From: Nocardioides conyzicola
Lineage (GTDB): Bacteria > Actinomycetota > Actinomycetes > Propionibacteriales > Nocardioidaceae
Direction of reading: 5' to 3'
NCBI RefSeq assembly: GCF_039543825.1
Contig: NZ_BAABKM010000002.1
Span: 2,016,133-2,080,132 of the forward strand
DNA length: 64,000 bases
This document shows, piece after piece, positions 34,115 through 42,994 of the stretch (position 1 is its first letter; every line of letters starts with the position of its first letter). Under the pieces are notes generated by a model. That model saw nothing but the letters and a program-made list of their open reading frames with translations. It was not told where the DNA came from and did no database searches. Both the position numbers and the translations under genes were made by a program.

Positions 34115-34146
34115 TGCAAACAAATCTTTGCAAATAGTTCTTTGCA
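34115..34146 (-). promoter_or_regulatory. AT-rich operator region upstream of the ArsR-like gene
   Basis: TGCAAA (34115-34120) and TTTGCA (34127-34132) form an inverted repeat, and TCTTTGCA recurs at 34125-34132 and 34139-34146, 14 bases apart. This is the most AT-rich stretch for kilobases around and lies directly upstream of the regulator start, as expected for an autoregulatory operator overlapping the promoter. Confidence 0.5.
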
Positions 34147-34219
34147 GAATTGTCGGGGGAGGCACCTCAACCCCCGGACGGGTTACCTTCCCGCAACGGA
34201 AGCCGGGCAGGCTGGGCAC

Positions 34220-37200
34220 ATGTCGGTGAAGGTCGCGCTGGAGCATCGGACCACCTACACGTTCGCCCACCCCGTGAACGTCGCACCGCACGTCGTCCGC
34301 CTGCGGCCCGCGCCGCACGCGCGGACGCCGATCGAGGCGTACTCCCTGACGGTCAGCCCCAGGAACCACTTCCTCAACTGGCAGCAGGACCCGTTCGGCA
34401 ACTGGCTGGCCCGGATCGTCTTCCCCGAGAAGGTGAGCGAGCTCGACATCACCGTCGGCCTGGTCGCCGACCTGATGGTGATCAACCCGCTCGACTTCTT
34501 CGTCGAGGAGTACGCCGAGCGGTTCCCCTTCGCCTACGAGCCGGCCCTCGCCGCCGACCTGGCGCCGTACCTCCGGCCCGTCGACGAGAGCGACGCGGCC
34601 GCGTCCTGGCGTCAGGCGCTGCCGGCGCTGCCGGCGGACGGGATGCCCATCGTGTCGTTCCTCGCCGGGCTCAACTCCGCCGTTCACCGCGACGTCGCCT
34701 ACTCGGTGCGGATGGAGGCCGGCGTGCAGGCGCCCGACGAGACCCTGCGCCTCGGCATCGGCTCCTGCCGCGACAGCGCGTGGCTGCTGGTCAGCCTGCT
34801 GCGGCAGTACGGCCTGGCCGCGCGCTTCGTCTCCGGCTACCTGGTCCAGCTCGCCGCCGACCCCGACAGCATGGTCGGCCTGGACGGCCCGACCGGGACG
34901 GCCCAGGACTTCACCGACCTGCACGCGTGGGCGGAGGTGTTCGTCCCCGGCGCCGGCTGGGTGGGGCTCGACCCGACCTCCGCGCTCTTCGCCGGCGAGG
35001 GCCACATCCCGCTGTCCGCGACCCCCCACCCGAGCGCCGCCGCACCGATCGAGGGTGCGACCGACCCGGTCGAGGTGAGCTTCGCGTTCCACAACGAGGT
35101 GCGCCGCGTCCACGAGGACCCACGGGTCACGAAGCCCTACACCGATGCCCAGTGGGCCCGCATCGACGCGCTCGGCGAGGCCGTGGACGCGCGGCTCCGC
35201 GCCGGCGACGTCCGGCTGACGATGGGCGGCGAGCCGACGTTCGTCTCGCGCGACGACGCCACGACCCCGCAGTGGAACACCGACGCCGACGGTCCCGAGA
35301 AGCGCGAGCTCGCCAACCAGCTCGCCGACCGGCTGCGCCAGGTCTACGCCGTCGGCGGGGTGGTGCACCGCGGCCAGGGCAAGTGGTACCCCGGCGAGCC
35401 GCTGCCGCGCTGGAACATCGCGCTCCAGTGGCGCACCGACGGCGTCCCGCTCTGGGAGGATCCGGACCTCTTCGCCGACCCGTGGAGCGAGAAGGCCGAC
35501 CCCGAGGCGGAGGCGAACGCCGAGGCGCTCGCCCGGCGGGTCACCGAGAGCCTGGGGCTGCCGCCCGAGCAGCTGCGCCCGGCGTACGACGACCCGCTCG
35601 TCGCGCTCGTCGCCGAGGTGCGCAAGCCGCTCGGTGAGCCGGTGGGCGAGGACGCGGACGTCCAGGAGCTCGACGCCGAGGTGTCCGAGGTCCGCGGCTG
35701 GGTGCTCCCGATCGCGACCGGCGAGGACGACTGGACGAGCCCGGTCTGGCGGTTCCGCCGCGGCCGGCTGGTGCTCACCCCCGGCACGTCGCCGGTCGGG
35801 CTGCGGCTGCCGCTCGACGCGATCTCGTGGACCGATCCCGAGCACCCCGGCGAGCCGTCCTACCTCGAGTCCGGGCCACCGCTGCGCCCGATCGTGCGCG
35901 GTGTCCGGCTCGCCGAGCCCGAGGGTGCGCCGACGACCGCGCTGACCTTCGAGGCGCGCGACGGGCACGTGCACGTCTTCCTCCCGCCGACCGAGCGGCT
36001 CGAGGACTACACCGACCTGCTCCGGCTGGTCGAGGTCGCCACCCGGCGGATCGGCTGCCCGGTCGTGCTGGAGGGCTACGGCCCGCCGCCGGACCCGCGC
36101 CTGACCCAGCTCGTCGTCACCCCGGACCCCGGCGTCATCGAGGTCAACGTGCAGCCGACCGCGAGCTGGGCGGCGCAGCGCGACCTCACCACGACGCTGT
36201 ACGACGCGGCGCGGCACTGCGCCCTCACCACCGAGAAGTTCGACGTCGACGGCCTGCACACCGGCACCGGCGGCGGCAACCACATCACCCTCGGCGGCAC
36301 CGAGCCGATCGACTCGCCCCTGCTGCGCCGGCCCGACCTGCTGGTCAGCCTGATCACCTACTGGCAGCGGCACCCGGCGCTGTCGTACCTCTTCTCCGGC
36401 CGCTTCATCGGCCCGACCAGCCAGGCGCCGCGCTTCGACGAGGGCCGGCCGGAGGCGACGTACGAGATGGAGATCGCGTTCGCCGAGATCGCCCGCCTGG
36501 TCGCGGAGCAGGACGGCGGCGAGGTCCGCCCCTGGCTCGTCGACCGCGCGCTGCGGCACCTGCTGACCGACCTGACCGGCAACACCCACCGGGCGGAGTT
36601 CTGCGTCGACAAGATGTACAGCCCGGACTCGTCGCGCGGGCGGCTCGGCCTGCTCGAGCTGCGCGGCTTCGAGATGCCGCCGCACCCGCAGATGGCGCTG
36701 GTCCAGGCGCTGCTGGTGCGCAGCCTGGTCGCGATGTTCTGGGAGCAGCCGCTCACCGCGCCGCTGGTGCGGTGGGGCACCCGGCTGCACGAGGACTTCC
36801 TGCTGCCCGAGGGCGCGATCAACGACATCGCCGAGGTGGCGGCCGACCTGCGCGCGTTCGGCATCCCGTTCGAGGAGTCCTGGCTGGACCCGTTCACCGA
36901 GTTCCGCTTCCCGCGCATCGGGCTCGCCACGCTCGGCGACGGCATCGAGCTCGAGCTGCGGTCCGCGATCGAGCCCTGGCACGTGCTGGGCGAGGAGGCG
37001 ACCGCCGGCGGCACCGCGCGGTACGTCGACTCCTCGGTCGAGCGGCTCCAGGTGCTGGTCCGCGGGATCGACCCCGCGCGCCACCTCGTCACGTGTCAGG
37101 GTGTCCACGTGCCCCTGACCGCGACCGCCGGTGGACCGGCGTCGGGCTCCTACGCCGGCGTCCGCTACCGGGCCTGGCAGCCGTGGTCCGCCCTGCACCC

Positions 37201-37483
37201 GTCGATCCCGGTGCACGCACCGCTGCGCTTCGACGTGGTGGACACGGTCTCCGAGACCGCGCTCGGCGGCGCGACGTACCACGTCGTGCACCCGGGAGGC
37301 CGCTCCTACGACCACCCGCCGGTCAACGCCCAGGAGGCGGAGGCCCGGCGCCTCGGCCGGTTCGAGCCGCGCGGTCACACCGCCGGCCGGATCGACGTCG
37401 CCGCGGCCGTCGACGCCGGCCGCCTGGCCGCGACCGAGGACTACCCGCGCCTGCTCGACCTCCGACGGGTCCCGCCCCGGTGA
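34220..37483 (+). CDS. Transglutaminase-like/DUF2126 fusion protein (Rv2566-like)
   Basis: A 1087-residue cytoplasmic protein. The N-terminal ~280 residues are a transglutaminase-type thiol protease fold: a beta N-domain (VALEHRTTYTFAHPV), catalytic Cys183 in GIGSCRDSAWL, His235 in DLHAWAEVF and Asp251 in VGLDPTS. The rest is the large DUF2126 domain (TMGGEPTFVSRDD, VHRGQGKWYPGEPLPRW, LEGYGPPPDPRL, TGGGNHITLGG, ELRGFEMPPHP). In mycobacteria and many proteobacteria this protein is linked to a circularly permuted ATP-grasp/alpha-E protein and a second transglutaminase, as here. Comparative genomics (Iyer, Aravind and colleagues) predicted a peptide- or amide-forming and -cleaving system; no substrate is established. 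CAGGCT lies six bases upstream of the ATG. Confidence 0.9.
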   Translation: MSVKVALEHRTTYTFAHPVNVAPHVVRLRPAPHARTPIEAYSLTVSPRNHFLNWQQDPFGNWLARIVFPEKVSELDITVGLVADLMVINPLDFFVEEYAERFPFAYEPALAADLAPYLRPVDESDAAASWRQALPALPADGMPIVSFLAGLNSAVHRDVAYSVRMEAGVQAPDETLRLGIGSCRDSAWLLVSLLRQYGLAARFVSGYLVQLAADPDSMVGLDGPTGTAQDFTDLHAWAEVFVPGAGWVGLDPTSALFAGEGHIPLSATPHPSAAAPIEGATDPVEVSFAFHNEVRRVHEDPRVTKPYTDAQWARIDALGEAVDARLRAGDVRLTMGGEPTFVSRDDATTPQWNTDADGPEKRELANQLADRLRQVYAVGGVVHRGQGKWYPGEPLPRWNIALQWRTDGVPLWEDPDLFADPWSEKADPEAEANAEALARRVTESLGLPPEQLRPAYDDPLVALVAEVRKPLGEPVGEDADVQELDAEVSEVRGWVLPIATGEDDWTSPVWRFRRGRLVLTPGTSPVGLRLPLDAISWTDPEHPGEPSYLESGPPLRPIVRGVRLAEPEGAPTTALTFEARDGHVHVFLPPTERLEDYTDLLRLVEVATRRIGCPVVLEGYGPPPDPRLTQLVVTPDPGVIEVNVQPTASWAAQRDLTTTLYDAARHCALTTEKFDVDGLHTGTGGGNHITLGGTEPIDSPLLRRPDLLVSLITYWQRHPALSYLFSGRFIGPTSQAPRFDEGRPEATYEMEIAFAEIARLVAEQDGGEVRPWLVDRALRHLLTDLTGNTHRAEFCVDKMYSPDSSRGRLGLLELRGFEMPPHPQMALVQALLVRSLVAMFWEQPLTAPLVRWGTRLHEDFLLPEGAINDIAEVAADLRAFGIPFEESWLDPFTEFRFPRIGLATLGDGIELELRSAIEPWHVLGEEATAGGTARYVDSSVERLQVLVRGIDPARHLVTCQGVHVPLTATAGGPASGSYAGVRYRAWQPWSALHPSIPVHAPLRFDVVDTVSETALGGATYHVVHPGGRSYDHPPVNAQEAEARRLGRFEPRGHTAGRIDVAAAVDAGRLAATEDYPRLLDLRRVPPR

Positions 37484-37490
37484 CCCAGCG

Positions 37491-39965
37491 ATGACGGTGC
37501 TGCGCGACTACGCCGCCCAGGTCACCCAGCCGGCGCTCGGCGACAGCGCCCGCTACGACGAGATGGTCGCCCCCGACGGGTCGCTGCGACCGCCCTGGAA
37601 GGGCCTGGCCGAGGTCGCCGTCGGGCTGACCGACGCCGACCTGCGCCGGGTCCAGGGCGAGATCGGCCGCTTCCTCTCCGACGACGGCGTCACCTACGCC
37701 CCGGCCGGTCGCGGCCACGGCCGGTGGCGGCTCGACCCGATCCCGCTGGTCATCGACGCCGCGGCGTGGGCGCCGGTCGAGATCGGCCTGGCCCAGCGGG
37801 CCGAGCTGCTCAACGCGATCCTCGTCGACCTGTACGGCGACCAGCGCCTGCTCTCCGAGGGCATCCTGCCGGCGCCCCTGGTCTTCGGCCACAGCGGCTA
37901 CACCCGCGTGGTCGCGCGACCCGAGGCCATCGACCCGCGCCCGTTGGTGCTGGCCGCGACCGACCTCGGCCGCGACGCCGACGGGACCTGGCGGGTGATC
38001 GGAGACCGGGCCCAGGCGCCGTCGGGCATCGGCTACGCGATGGAGAACCGGCGCGTCATCTCCCGGGTGATGCCCGAGCTCTACCGCGAGGCCGGGCTGC
38101 ACCGGATGGAGCCCTACTTCTGGGCGCTGCGCTCCGCGCTGATCCAGTCGGCGCAGGGCGACCTCGCCGACCCGCGGGTCGTCGTGCTGTCACCGGGCAG
38201 CCAGTCCGAGACGGCGTACGACCAGGCCTTCGTCGCGTCCGCGCTCGGCTTCCCCCTCGTCGAGGGCAGCGACCTCGTCGTCCGCGACGGGTGGGTCTAC
38301 CTGCGTGCGCCGGGGCGGCTGGAGCGGGTCGACGTGATCCTGCGTCGGGTCGACGCGGCCTGGAGCGACCCGCTGGAGCTGCGCGGCGACTCGCAGCTCG
38401 GCGTCGCCGGTCTGGTCGAGGCCGTACGCCGTGGCCGGGTGCGGGTCGTCAACGGGCTCGGTGCCGGCGTGCTCGAGAACCCCGGGCTCCTGCCCTACCT
38501 GCCCGCCGCCTGCGAGGCGCTGCTGGGCGAGCCCCTGCGGCTCGCCTCGGTCCCGACCTGGTGGTGCGGTGAGCCCGACGGGCTCGACCAGGTGCTCGAC
38601 CGGATCGACGAGCTCGCGGTCACCGAGATCGACGACCGCTCCGACCTGACCGGGTTGTCGACCGACGAGCTCCGTGCCCGGGTGCTGGCGGCGCCGTACC
38701 GGTTCGTCGGCCAGGAGCCGCTGCAGCTCTCCCAGTCGCCGACCTGGTCGGGCGGCGTCACCCGGCCGGTGCCGGTCACCCTGCGCACCTTCACGCTGCG
38801 CTACGGCTCGGCGTACCGCCCGCTCGTCGGCGGGATGGCCAGCGGCTGGCTGGACGCCACCACGCCGACCAGCAAGGACGTGTGGGTGCTCAAGGCCAGC
38901 GCCGGCGACGCCGACCAGGGCCTGTCCGGCGTGCTGCCGATGACGTCGACGCGGTCGGTGCCGATGACGGTGCCGCGCGTGCTGGAGGACATGTTCTGGT
39001 TCGGCCGGTACGCCGAGCGGGTCGAGGACCTGCTCCGGCTGGTGCTCGCCGCGCACACGCTCGCGGAGGACTTCCGGACCCGCCCGCGGTCCACCGGCGG
39101 CGCGAGCCTCGCGGTGCTGATGGACGCCGTGCACCGGCTGGCCGGCGGCTCGCCGTACGGTCCCGACGGGCTCGACGACGACTTCCGCTCGCTGCTGCTC
39201 GACGGCGGCCGGGTGGGGAGCGTCGCCTACGGGCTCGACGGGCTGCGCGACGTCCTGCGCGGCGTCCGCGACCAGCTGTCCCCGGACACGTGGCGTGCCT
39301 TCGGCACCACCGACCGGGCGATCGAGGCGCTCGAGGGCAACCGGCACAGCCACCAGGTCGCGGAGAGCGCGGGCCGGATGCTGAGCGGGATCCTGTCGCT
39401 GCAGGGGGTCACCGCGAGCATGATCCGCGACCCCGGCTGGCACGCGATCGGGCTCGGGCGCTCGCTCGAGCGCGCCCTCCAGGTCTGCCACCTGCTGGCC
39501 GAGACCACCATCGAGCGACGGGGAATCGACGTCGACCGCGAGGTGCTCAACGCGGTACTGGTGTCGACGGAGAGCGCGGTCACCCATCGGCGCCGCTACC
39601 GCGGCTACGTGCGTCCGGCCGGGGTGCTCGACCTGCTGCTGATGGATCCCGAGAACCCCCGCTCCATCGCGTTCTCCCTCACCGCCGCCCGCGAGCACCT
39701 CGCGGGGCTGCCCGGCTCGACCGGGTCCTCGCGGCCCGAGCGGCTGCTGGCCGACCTGCTCGACGAGCTCGCCGCCGCCGACGTCGCCGAGCTCGTCACC
39801 ATCGGCGGCGTCGGCCGGCCCAACCTGGTGCGCTTCCTCGCCGCCTTCCAGGGCACCCTCGAACGGGTGACCGACGCGGTCGCCGAGGTGCACTTCGCCA
39901 GCGGACCCCCGCCGCGCCCGCTCGGCTCGCTCGGGCTGTCGCTCGTCTCGGAGGCGGGGTCGTGA
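37491..39965 (+). CDS. Circularly permuted ATP-grasp/alpha-E domain protein (Rv2567-like)
   Basis: An 824-residue fusion. The first ~480 residues are the circularly permuted ATP-grasp type 2 domain (VTYAPAGRGHGRWRLDPIP, ERVDVILRRVDAAWSDPLEL, VVNGLGAGVLENPGLLPYLP, GQEPLQLSQSPTW), expected to activate a carboxylate with ATP and join it to an amine. The rest is the helical alpha-E domain (DMFWFGRYAERVEDLLRLVL and ILSLQGVTASMIRDPGWHAIGLGRSLERA), found almost only next to this ATP-grasp. In some genomes the two domains are separate genes. It starts at ATG 37491, seven bases after the DUF2126 gene, and overlaps the next gene by four bases. Confidence 0.9.
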   Translation: MTVLRDYAAQVTQPALGDSARYDEMVAPDGSLRPPWKGLAEVAVGLTDADLRRVQGEIGRFLSDDGVTYAPAGRGHGRWRLDPIPLVIDAAAWAPVEIGLAQRAELLNAILVDLYGDQRLLSEGILPAPLVFGHSGYTRVVARPEAIDPRPLVLAATDLGRDADGTWRVIGDRAQAPSGIGYAMENRRVISRVMPELYREAGLHRMEPYFWALRSALIQSAQGDLADPRVVVLSPGSQSETAYDQAFVASALGFPLVEGSDLVVRDGWVYLRAPGRLERVDVILRRVDAAWSDPLELRGDSQLGVAGLVEAVRRGRVRVVNGLGAGVLENPGLLPYLPAACEALLGEPLRLASVPTWWCGEPDGLDQVLDRIDELAVTEIDDRSDLTGLSTDELRARVLAAPYRFVGQEPLQLSQSPTWSGGVTRPVPVTLRTFTLRYGSAYRPLVGGMASGWLDATTPTSKDVWVLKASAGDADQGLSGVLPMTSTRSVPMTVPRVLEDMFWFGRYAERVEDLLRLVLAAHTLAEDFRTRPRSTGGASLAVLMDAVHRLAGGSPYGPDGLDDDFRSLLLDGGRVGSVAYGLDGLRDVLRGVRDQLSPDTWRAFGTTDRAIEALEGNRHSHQVAESAGRMLSGILSLQGVTASMIRDPGWHAIGLGRSLERALQVCHLLAETTIERRGIDVDREVLNAVLVSTESAVTHRRRYRGYVRPAGVLDLLLMDPENPRSIAFSLTAAREHLAGLPGSTGSSRPERLLADLLDELAAADVAELVTIGGVGRPNLVRFLAAFQGTLERVTDAVAEVHFASGPPPRPLGSLGLSLVSEAGS

Positions 39966-40855
39966 GATACCGGGTCACCCACGCCACGACCTACTCCTAC
40001 GACGACGACGTCACCGACAGCCTCGGCGTCGCCCACCTGGTGCCGCGCACGCTGGCCGCGCAGCGGGTGACGTCGGCGGACGTCGAGGTGTCGCCCGCGC
40101 CGGTGGACCTCTCCCACGACACCGACTGCTACGGCAACACCGCGACGTACTTCCAGGTGACCACCGGCCACCAGCAGCTGGTGGTCGCGGGCCGCAGCGA
40201 GGTCGAGGTGACGATGCCGTCGTACGACGATGCGGCGCTGGCCACCCCGTGGGAGCGGGCCCGGCCGCTGCTCGACCCGACGCTGCCGGGGGCGTGGCTG
40301 GCCACCGACTTCGCGCTGCCCTCCGCGGCCGTCGAGCAGACGGCCGAGGCGGCGGCGTACGGCGCGGAGTCGTTGCTGCCGGGCCGGCCGATCGGGGACG
40401 CGGTCACCGACCTGATGCACCGGATCCACGCCGACTTCACCTACGACGCGAAGGCGACGACCGTGACGTCGACGGTGGCCGAGACGATCCGCAAGCGGGC
40501 CGGGGTCTGCCAGGACTTCGCCCACCTGACCATCGCGTGCCTGCGCGCGCACGGCCTGGCGGCGCGCTACGTGAGCGGCTACCTCGCGACCCAGCCCCCG
40601 CCGGGTCGGGACCGGATCGTCGGCGCCGACGCCTCGCACGCCTGGGTGGCGGTGTGGGTCCCGGCGACGGGCGCGGGACCGAAGGCGGGCGAGTGGCTCG
40701 CCGTCGACCCGACCAACGACCAGTGGGCCAACGACCGCTACGTCACGGTCGCCTGGGGTCGCGACTACGGAGACGTCCCGCCGGTCAAGGGCGTCATCTT
40801 CACCGAGGCGACGAAGTCGACCCTGAAGGTGTCGGTCGACGTCGCGCCGGTCTGA
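39962..40855 (+). CDS. Transglutaminase family protein (Rv2569c-like)
   Basis: A 297-residue transglutaminase-like cysteine enzyme. The bacterial transglutaminase N-terminal beta region is MRYRVTHATTYSYDDDVTDS. The core triad is Cys183 in AGVCQDFAHLTI, His226 in ASHAWVAVWV and Asp249 in LAVDPTND. It is a stand-alone relative of the N-terminal part of the DUF2126 fusion, with the catalytic cysteine at the same distance from the N-terminus. It overlaps the ATP-grasp/alpha-E gene by four bases (GTGA), so the three enzymes form one operon. It probably cleaves or transfers the amide bond made by the ATP-grasp (inference). Confidence 0.9.
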   Translation: MRYRVTHATTYSYDDDVTDSLGVAHLVPRTLAAQRVTSADVEVSPAPVDLSHDTDCYGNTATYFQVTTGHQQLVVAGRSEVEVTMPSYDDAALATPWERARPLLDPTLPGAWLATDFALPSAAVEQTAEAAAYGAESLLPGRPIGDAVTDLMHRIHADFTYDAKATTVTSTVAETIRKRAGVCQDFAHLTIACLRAHGLAARYVSGYLATQPPPGRDRIVGADASHAWVAVWVPATGAGPKAGEWLAVDPTNDQWANDRYVTVAWGRDYGDVPPVKGVIFTEATKSTLKVSVDVAPV

Positions 40856-40879
40856 GGGCGAGCTGCCAGCCCGGTGTGC

Positions 40880-41095
40880 TCAGAGCTTCGTCATCTTCCG
40901 GTACGGGCTGGAGACGCGGACGGTCTGGTCGCGGAAGTCGACCGACACCGCATCCGACTCGACGCCCACCACGCGGCCGACCCCGTAGGAGTCGTGCGAC
41001 ACCAGGTCGCCCGACTCGAAGTCTTCGATCGGGAGCTCGACCTTGGGCTTGAAGGGGCTGCTGGCGAGGTGCCGTCGCCCGGATGAGGTAGCCAT
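40880..41095 (-). CDS. Small CarD/Tudor-like beta protein of unknown function
   Basis: A 71-residue soluble protein: a basic N-terminus, then FESGDLVSHDSYGVGRVVGVESDAVSVDF, which has the G-D-x-V-x-H-x-x-x-G-x-G-x-V pattern of CarD/TRCF-type Tudor domains, then RVSSPYRKMTKL. It lacks the helical DNA-binding half of CarD. It may bind RNA polymerase or nucleic acid, but this is unproven; small actinobacterial homologues are annotated as hypothetical. It converges on the transglutaminase operon and is divergent from the metallopeptidase gene. Confidence 0.75.
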   Translation of the reverse strand: MATSSGRRHLASSPFKPKVELPIEDFESGDLVSHDSYGVGRVVGVESDAVSVDFRDQTVRVSSPYRKMTKL

Positions 41096-41206
41096 TACCC
41101 CGAGTATGCGCCTCCGAGACGACTCGTGGGTAACCGACGGCGAATCTGGTGTCGAAGGATCGTCCCGAATGGCGTGGAACCGGCGCGACGGGGAACCTTA
41201 GGTCCT

Positions 41207-42223
41207 GTGAAGGCCTATCGCTGTCGCGTGTGCGACAACCCGCTCTACTTCGAGAACTCCGTCTGCGTCTCCTGCGGCACGGCCCTCGGGTTCTCGCGCG
41301 GCGAGCGCGCGATCGTGCCCGTCGACGAGACGGGCCGGTACGTCGACGCCTCCGGCCTGGTCTGGTGGGTCTGCCGCAACCTCAACCTCTCCGGCTGCAC
41401 CTGGCTCACGAAGGAGAAGGGCGCGCAGTGCGACGCCTGCGACCTGACCCGGACCCGGCCGGCCGACGACGACCTCCAGGGACTCGAGCAGTTCCGGCTC
41501 GCCGAGCAGGCGAAGCGGCACCTGGTCGTCGAGCTCGACACCCTGGGCTTCCCGGTGGTCGCCAAGACCACCGACCCCGAGAACGGCCTGGCCTTCGACC
41601 TGCTCAGCACCACCGAGCAGTCGAGCGCGGACAACGTGGTGATCGGTCACGAGGACGGGGTCATCACCATCGACCTCGCCGAGAGCGACGACGCCTACCG
41701 CGAGAAGGTCCGGGCCCAGCTGGCCGAGCCCTACCGCACGATGCTCGGGCACTTCCGGCACGAGGTCGGGCACTACTTCGAGTGGCAGCTCGTGCGAGGC
41801 GACGACCGGATGGCCCGCTGCCGCGAGCTCTTCGGCGACGAGTCGAAGGACTACCAGGAGGAGATCAAGCGGCACTACGCCGAGGGACCGCCCGACGGGT
41901 GGGAGCGGTCGTACATCTCGACGTACGCCACCATGCACCCCTTCGAGGACTTCGCCGAGACCTGGGCGCACTACCTGCACATCAGCGACACCATCGAGAC
42001 CGCCGGCGAGTTCGGGCTGACCGCGGTCGCGCCGGTCACGGCGTTCTCCAGCTTCGCCGACGTCGTCCGAGGCGTCTGGGTCCCGCTCGCCGTCGCGCTC
42101 AACATGGTCAACCGCAGCATGGGCAAGGACGACCTCTACCCGTTCGTCATCCCGCCGCCGGTCCTGGAGAAGCTCGACTTCGTGGCAGCGCTGGCCAACC
42201 CGGGCGGTACCTCCGGCCACTAG
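41207..42223 (+). CDS. Putative zinc-binding metallopeptidase with N-terminal zinc ribbon
   Basis: A 338-residue protein. The N-terminal zinc ribbon is CRVCDNPLYFENSVCVSCG (two CxxC knuckles), with further cysteines in CRNLNLSGCTW and CDACDLTR. The catalytic domain has HEVGHYFEW (HExxH at 185-189) and a downstream FAETWAHYLH, with glutamate and histidine as a third-ligand candidate. This matches the putative zinc-binding metallo-peptidase family (PF15887 type). I start it at GTG 41207, since the zinc ribbon begins immediately; an in-frame start at 41126 would add 27 unlikely residues. In other bacteria this family occurs near the alpha-E/ATP-grasp/transglutaminase genes, which is also its setting here. 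Confidence 0.82.
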   Translation: MKAYRCRVCDNPLYFENSVCVSCGTALGFSRGERAIVPVDETGRYVDASGLVWWVCRNLNLSGCTWLTKEKGAQCDACDLTRTRPADDDLQGLEQFRLAEQAKRHLVVELDTLGFPVVAKTTDPENGLAFDLLSTTEQSSADNVVIGHEDGVITIDLAESDDAYREKVRAQLAEPYRTMLGHFRHEVGHYFEWQLVRGDDRMARCRELFGDESKDYQEEIKRHYAEGPPDGWERSYISTYATMHPFEDFAETWAHYLHISDTIETAGEFGLTAVAPVTAFSSFADVVRGVWVPLAVALNMVNRSMGKDDLYPFVIPPPVLEKLDFVAALANPGGTSGH

Positions 42224-42276
42224 TCCGGTACCTGCGGGCGAGGTCCAGGGGGCCGCGGGTGACCAGGCTGGTCGGC

Positions 42277-42942
42277 ATGAGCACCGACCACGCCCTCCAG
42301 CCCGTCCTGACCGAGCGGACGACGCCGTACGCCGGCCCGGCGACGCCGGTCGTCCTGACGGCGGCGGTCGCCGCGGGCGTGGTGCTCGGGGTCGTCGACC
42401 TGTGGTGGTCGACCTACCACCCGTCCGCCTGGTCGTCGGTCGCCAACTCGTGCGCGGGCTGGGCCGCGTGCGCGTTCGCCCTGGGTGCGGCCCTGCGGGT
42501 CGACGCCCTGCGGGCCGCGGTCGCCGCGGTCGTGATGCTGGCGGTCGCCGTCGAGGCGTACTACCTCGCCGAGGTCGTGCTGCAGGCCGGTGACCGCTGG
42601 ATCCTGACCTCACCGGTCGCGATGGAGTGGCTGGTCCTCGCGGGCGTGGCCGGGGCGCTGTACGGGCCGGCCGGCGCGTGGGCGGCCGGACGCTCGCCCT
42701 GGCGCGCCGCCGTCGGCCTCGCCGTCGGCGGCTCGCTCCTGCTCGGCGACGCCCTCCAGCTCGCGGGCCGCGACCTCGCCCTGGCCGGCAGCGGGGAGCC
42801 CCGGGTGCTGGTGCTGCTGGCGCTGGCGATGCTGGCCTGCTCCGTGCGCCGGCCCTGGGTCGCCGTCGCCGCGCTCGTGCTCAGCCTGCCGCTCAGCCTC
42901 GTCGTGGCCGCGGCGTTCGTCTCGACGGGCGTCTACATGTGA
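42277..42942 (+). CDS. DUF6518-like integral membrane protein
   Basis: A 221-residue membrane protein with six or so helices separated by short loops, including LGVVDLWWSTYHPSAWSSVANSCAGWAACAFALGAALR and AVEAYYLAEVVLQAG, a pattern shared with actinobacterial DUF6518 proteins. Function is unknown. ATG 42277 is chosen because it is followed by a short polar leader, and CAGGCT ends seven bases upstream. Confidence 0.7.
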   Translation: MSTDHALQPVLTERTTPYAGPATPVVLTAAVAAGVVLGVVDLWWSTYHPSAWSSVANSCAGWAACAFALGAALRVDALRAAVAAVVMLAVAVEAYYLAEVVLQAGDRWILTSPVAMEWLVLAGVAGALYGPAGAWAAGRSPWRAAVGLAVGGSLLLGDALQLAGRDLALAGSGEPRVLVLLALAMLACSVRRPWVAVAALVLSLPLSLVVAAAFVSTGVYM

Positions 42943-42982
42943 GGCGGCACGCCCAGAAGCCGTGATTGGTTGAGCGTTCACC

Positions 42983-42988
42983 TAGGCT
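42983..42988 (+). promoter_or_regulatory. Leaderless-type -10 element of the xi-class GST gene
   Basis: TAGGCT ends six bases before the ATG at 42995. No ribosome binding site is present. Confidence 0.55.
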
Positions 42989-42994
42989 GGGCGC

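Noticed and set aside
34103..37378. 1091-codon minus-strand frame opposite the transglutaminase/DUF2126 gene
   Set aside because: Composition is that of an antisense shadow, there is no recognisable domain, and the opposite strand has catalytic motifs throughout.
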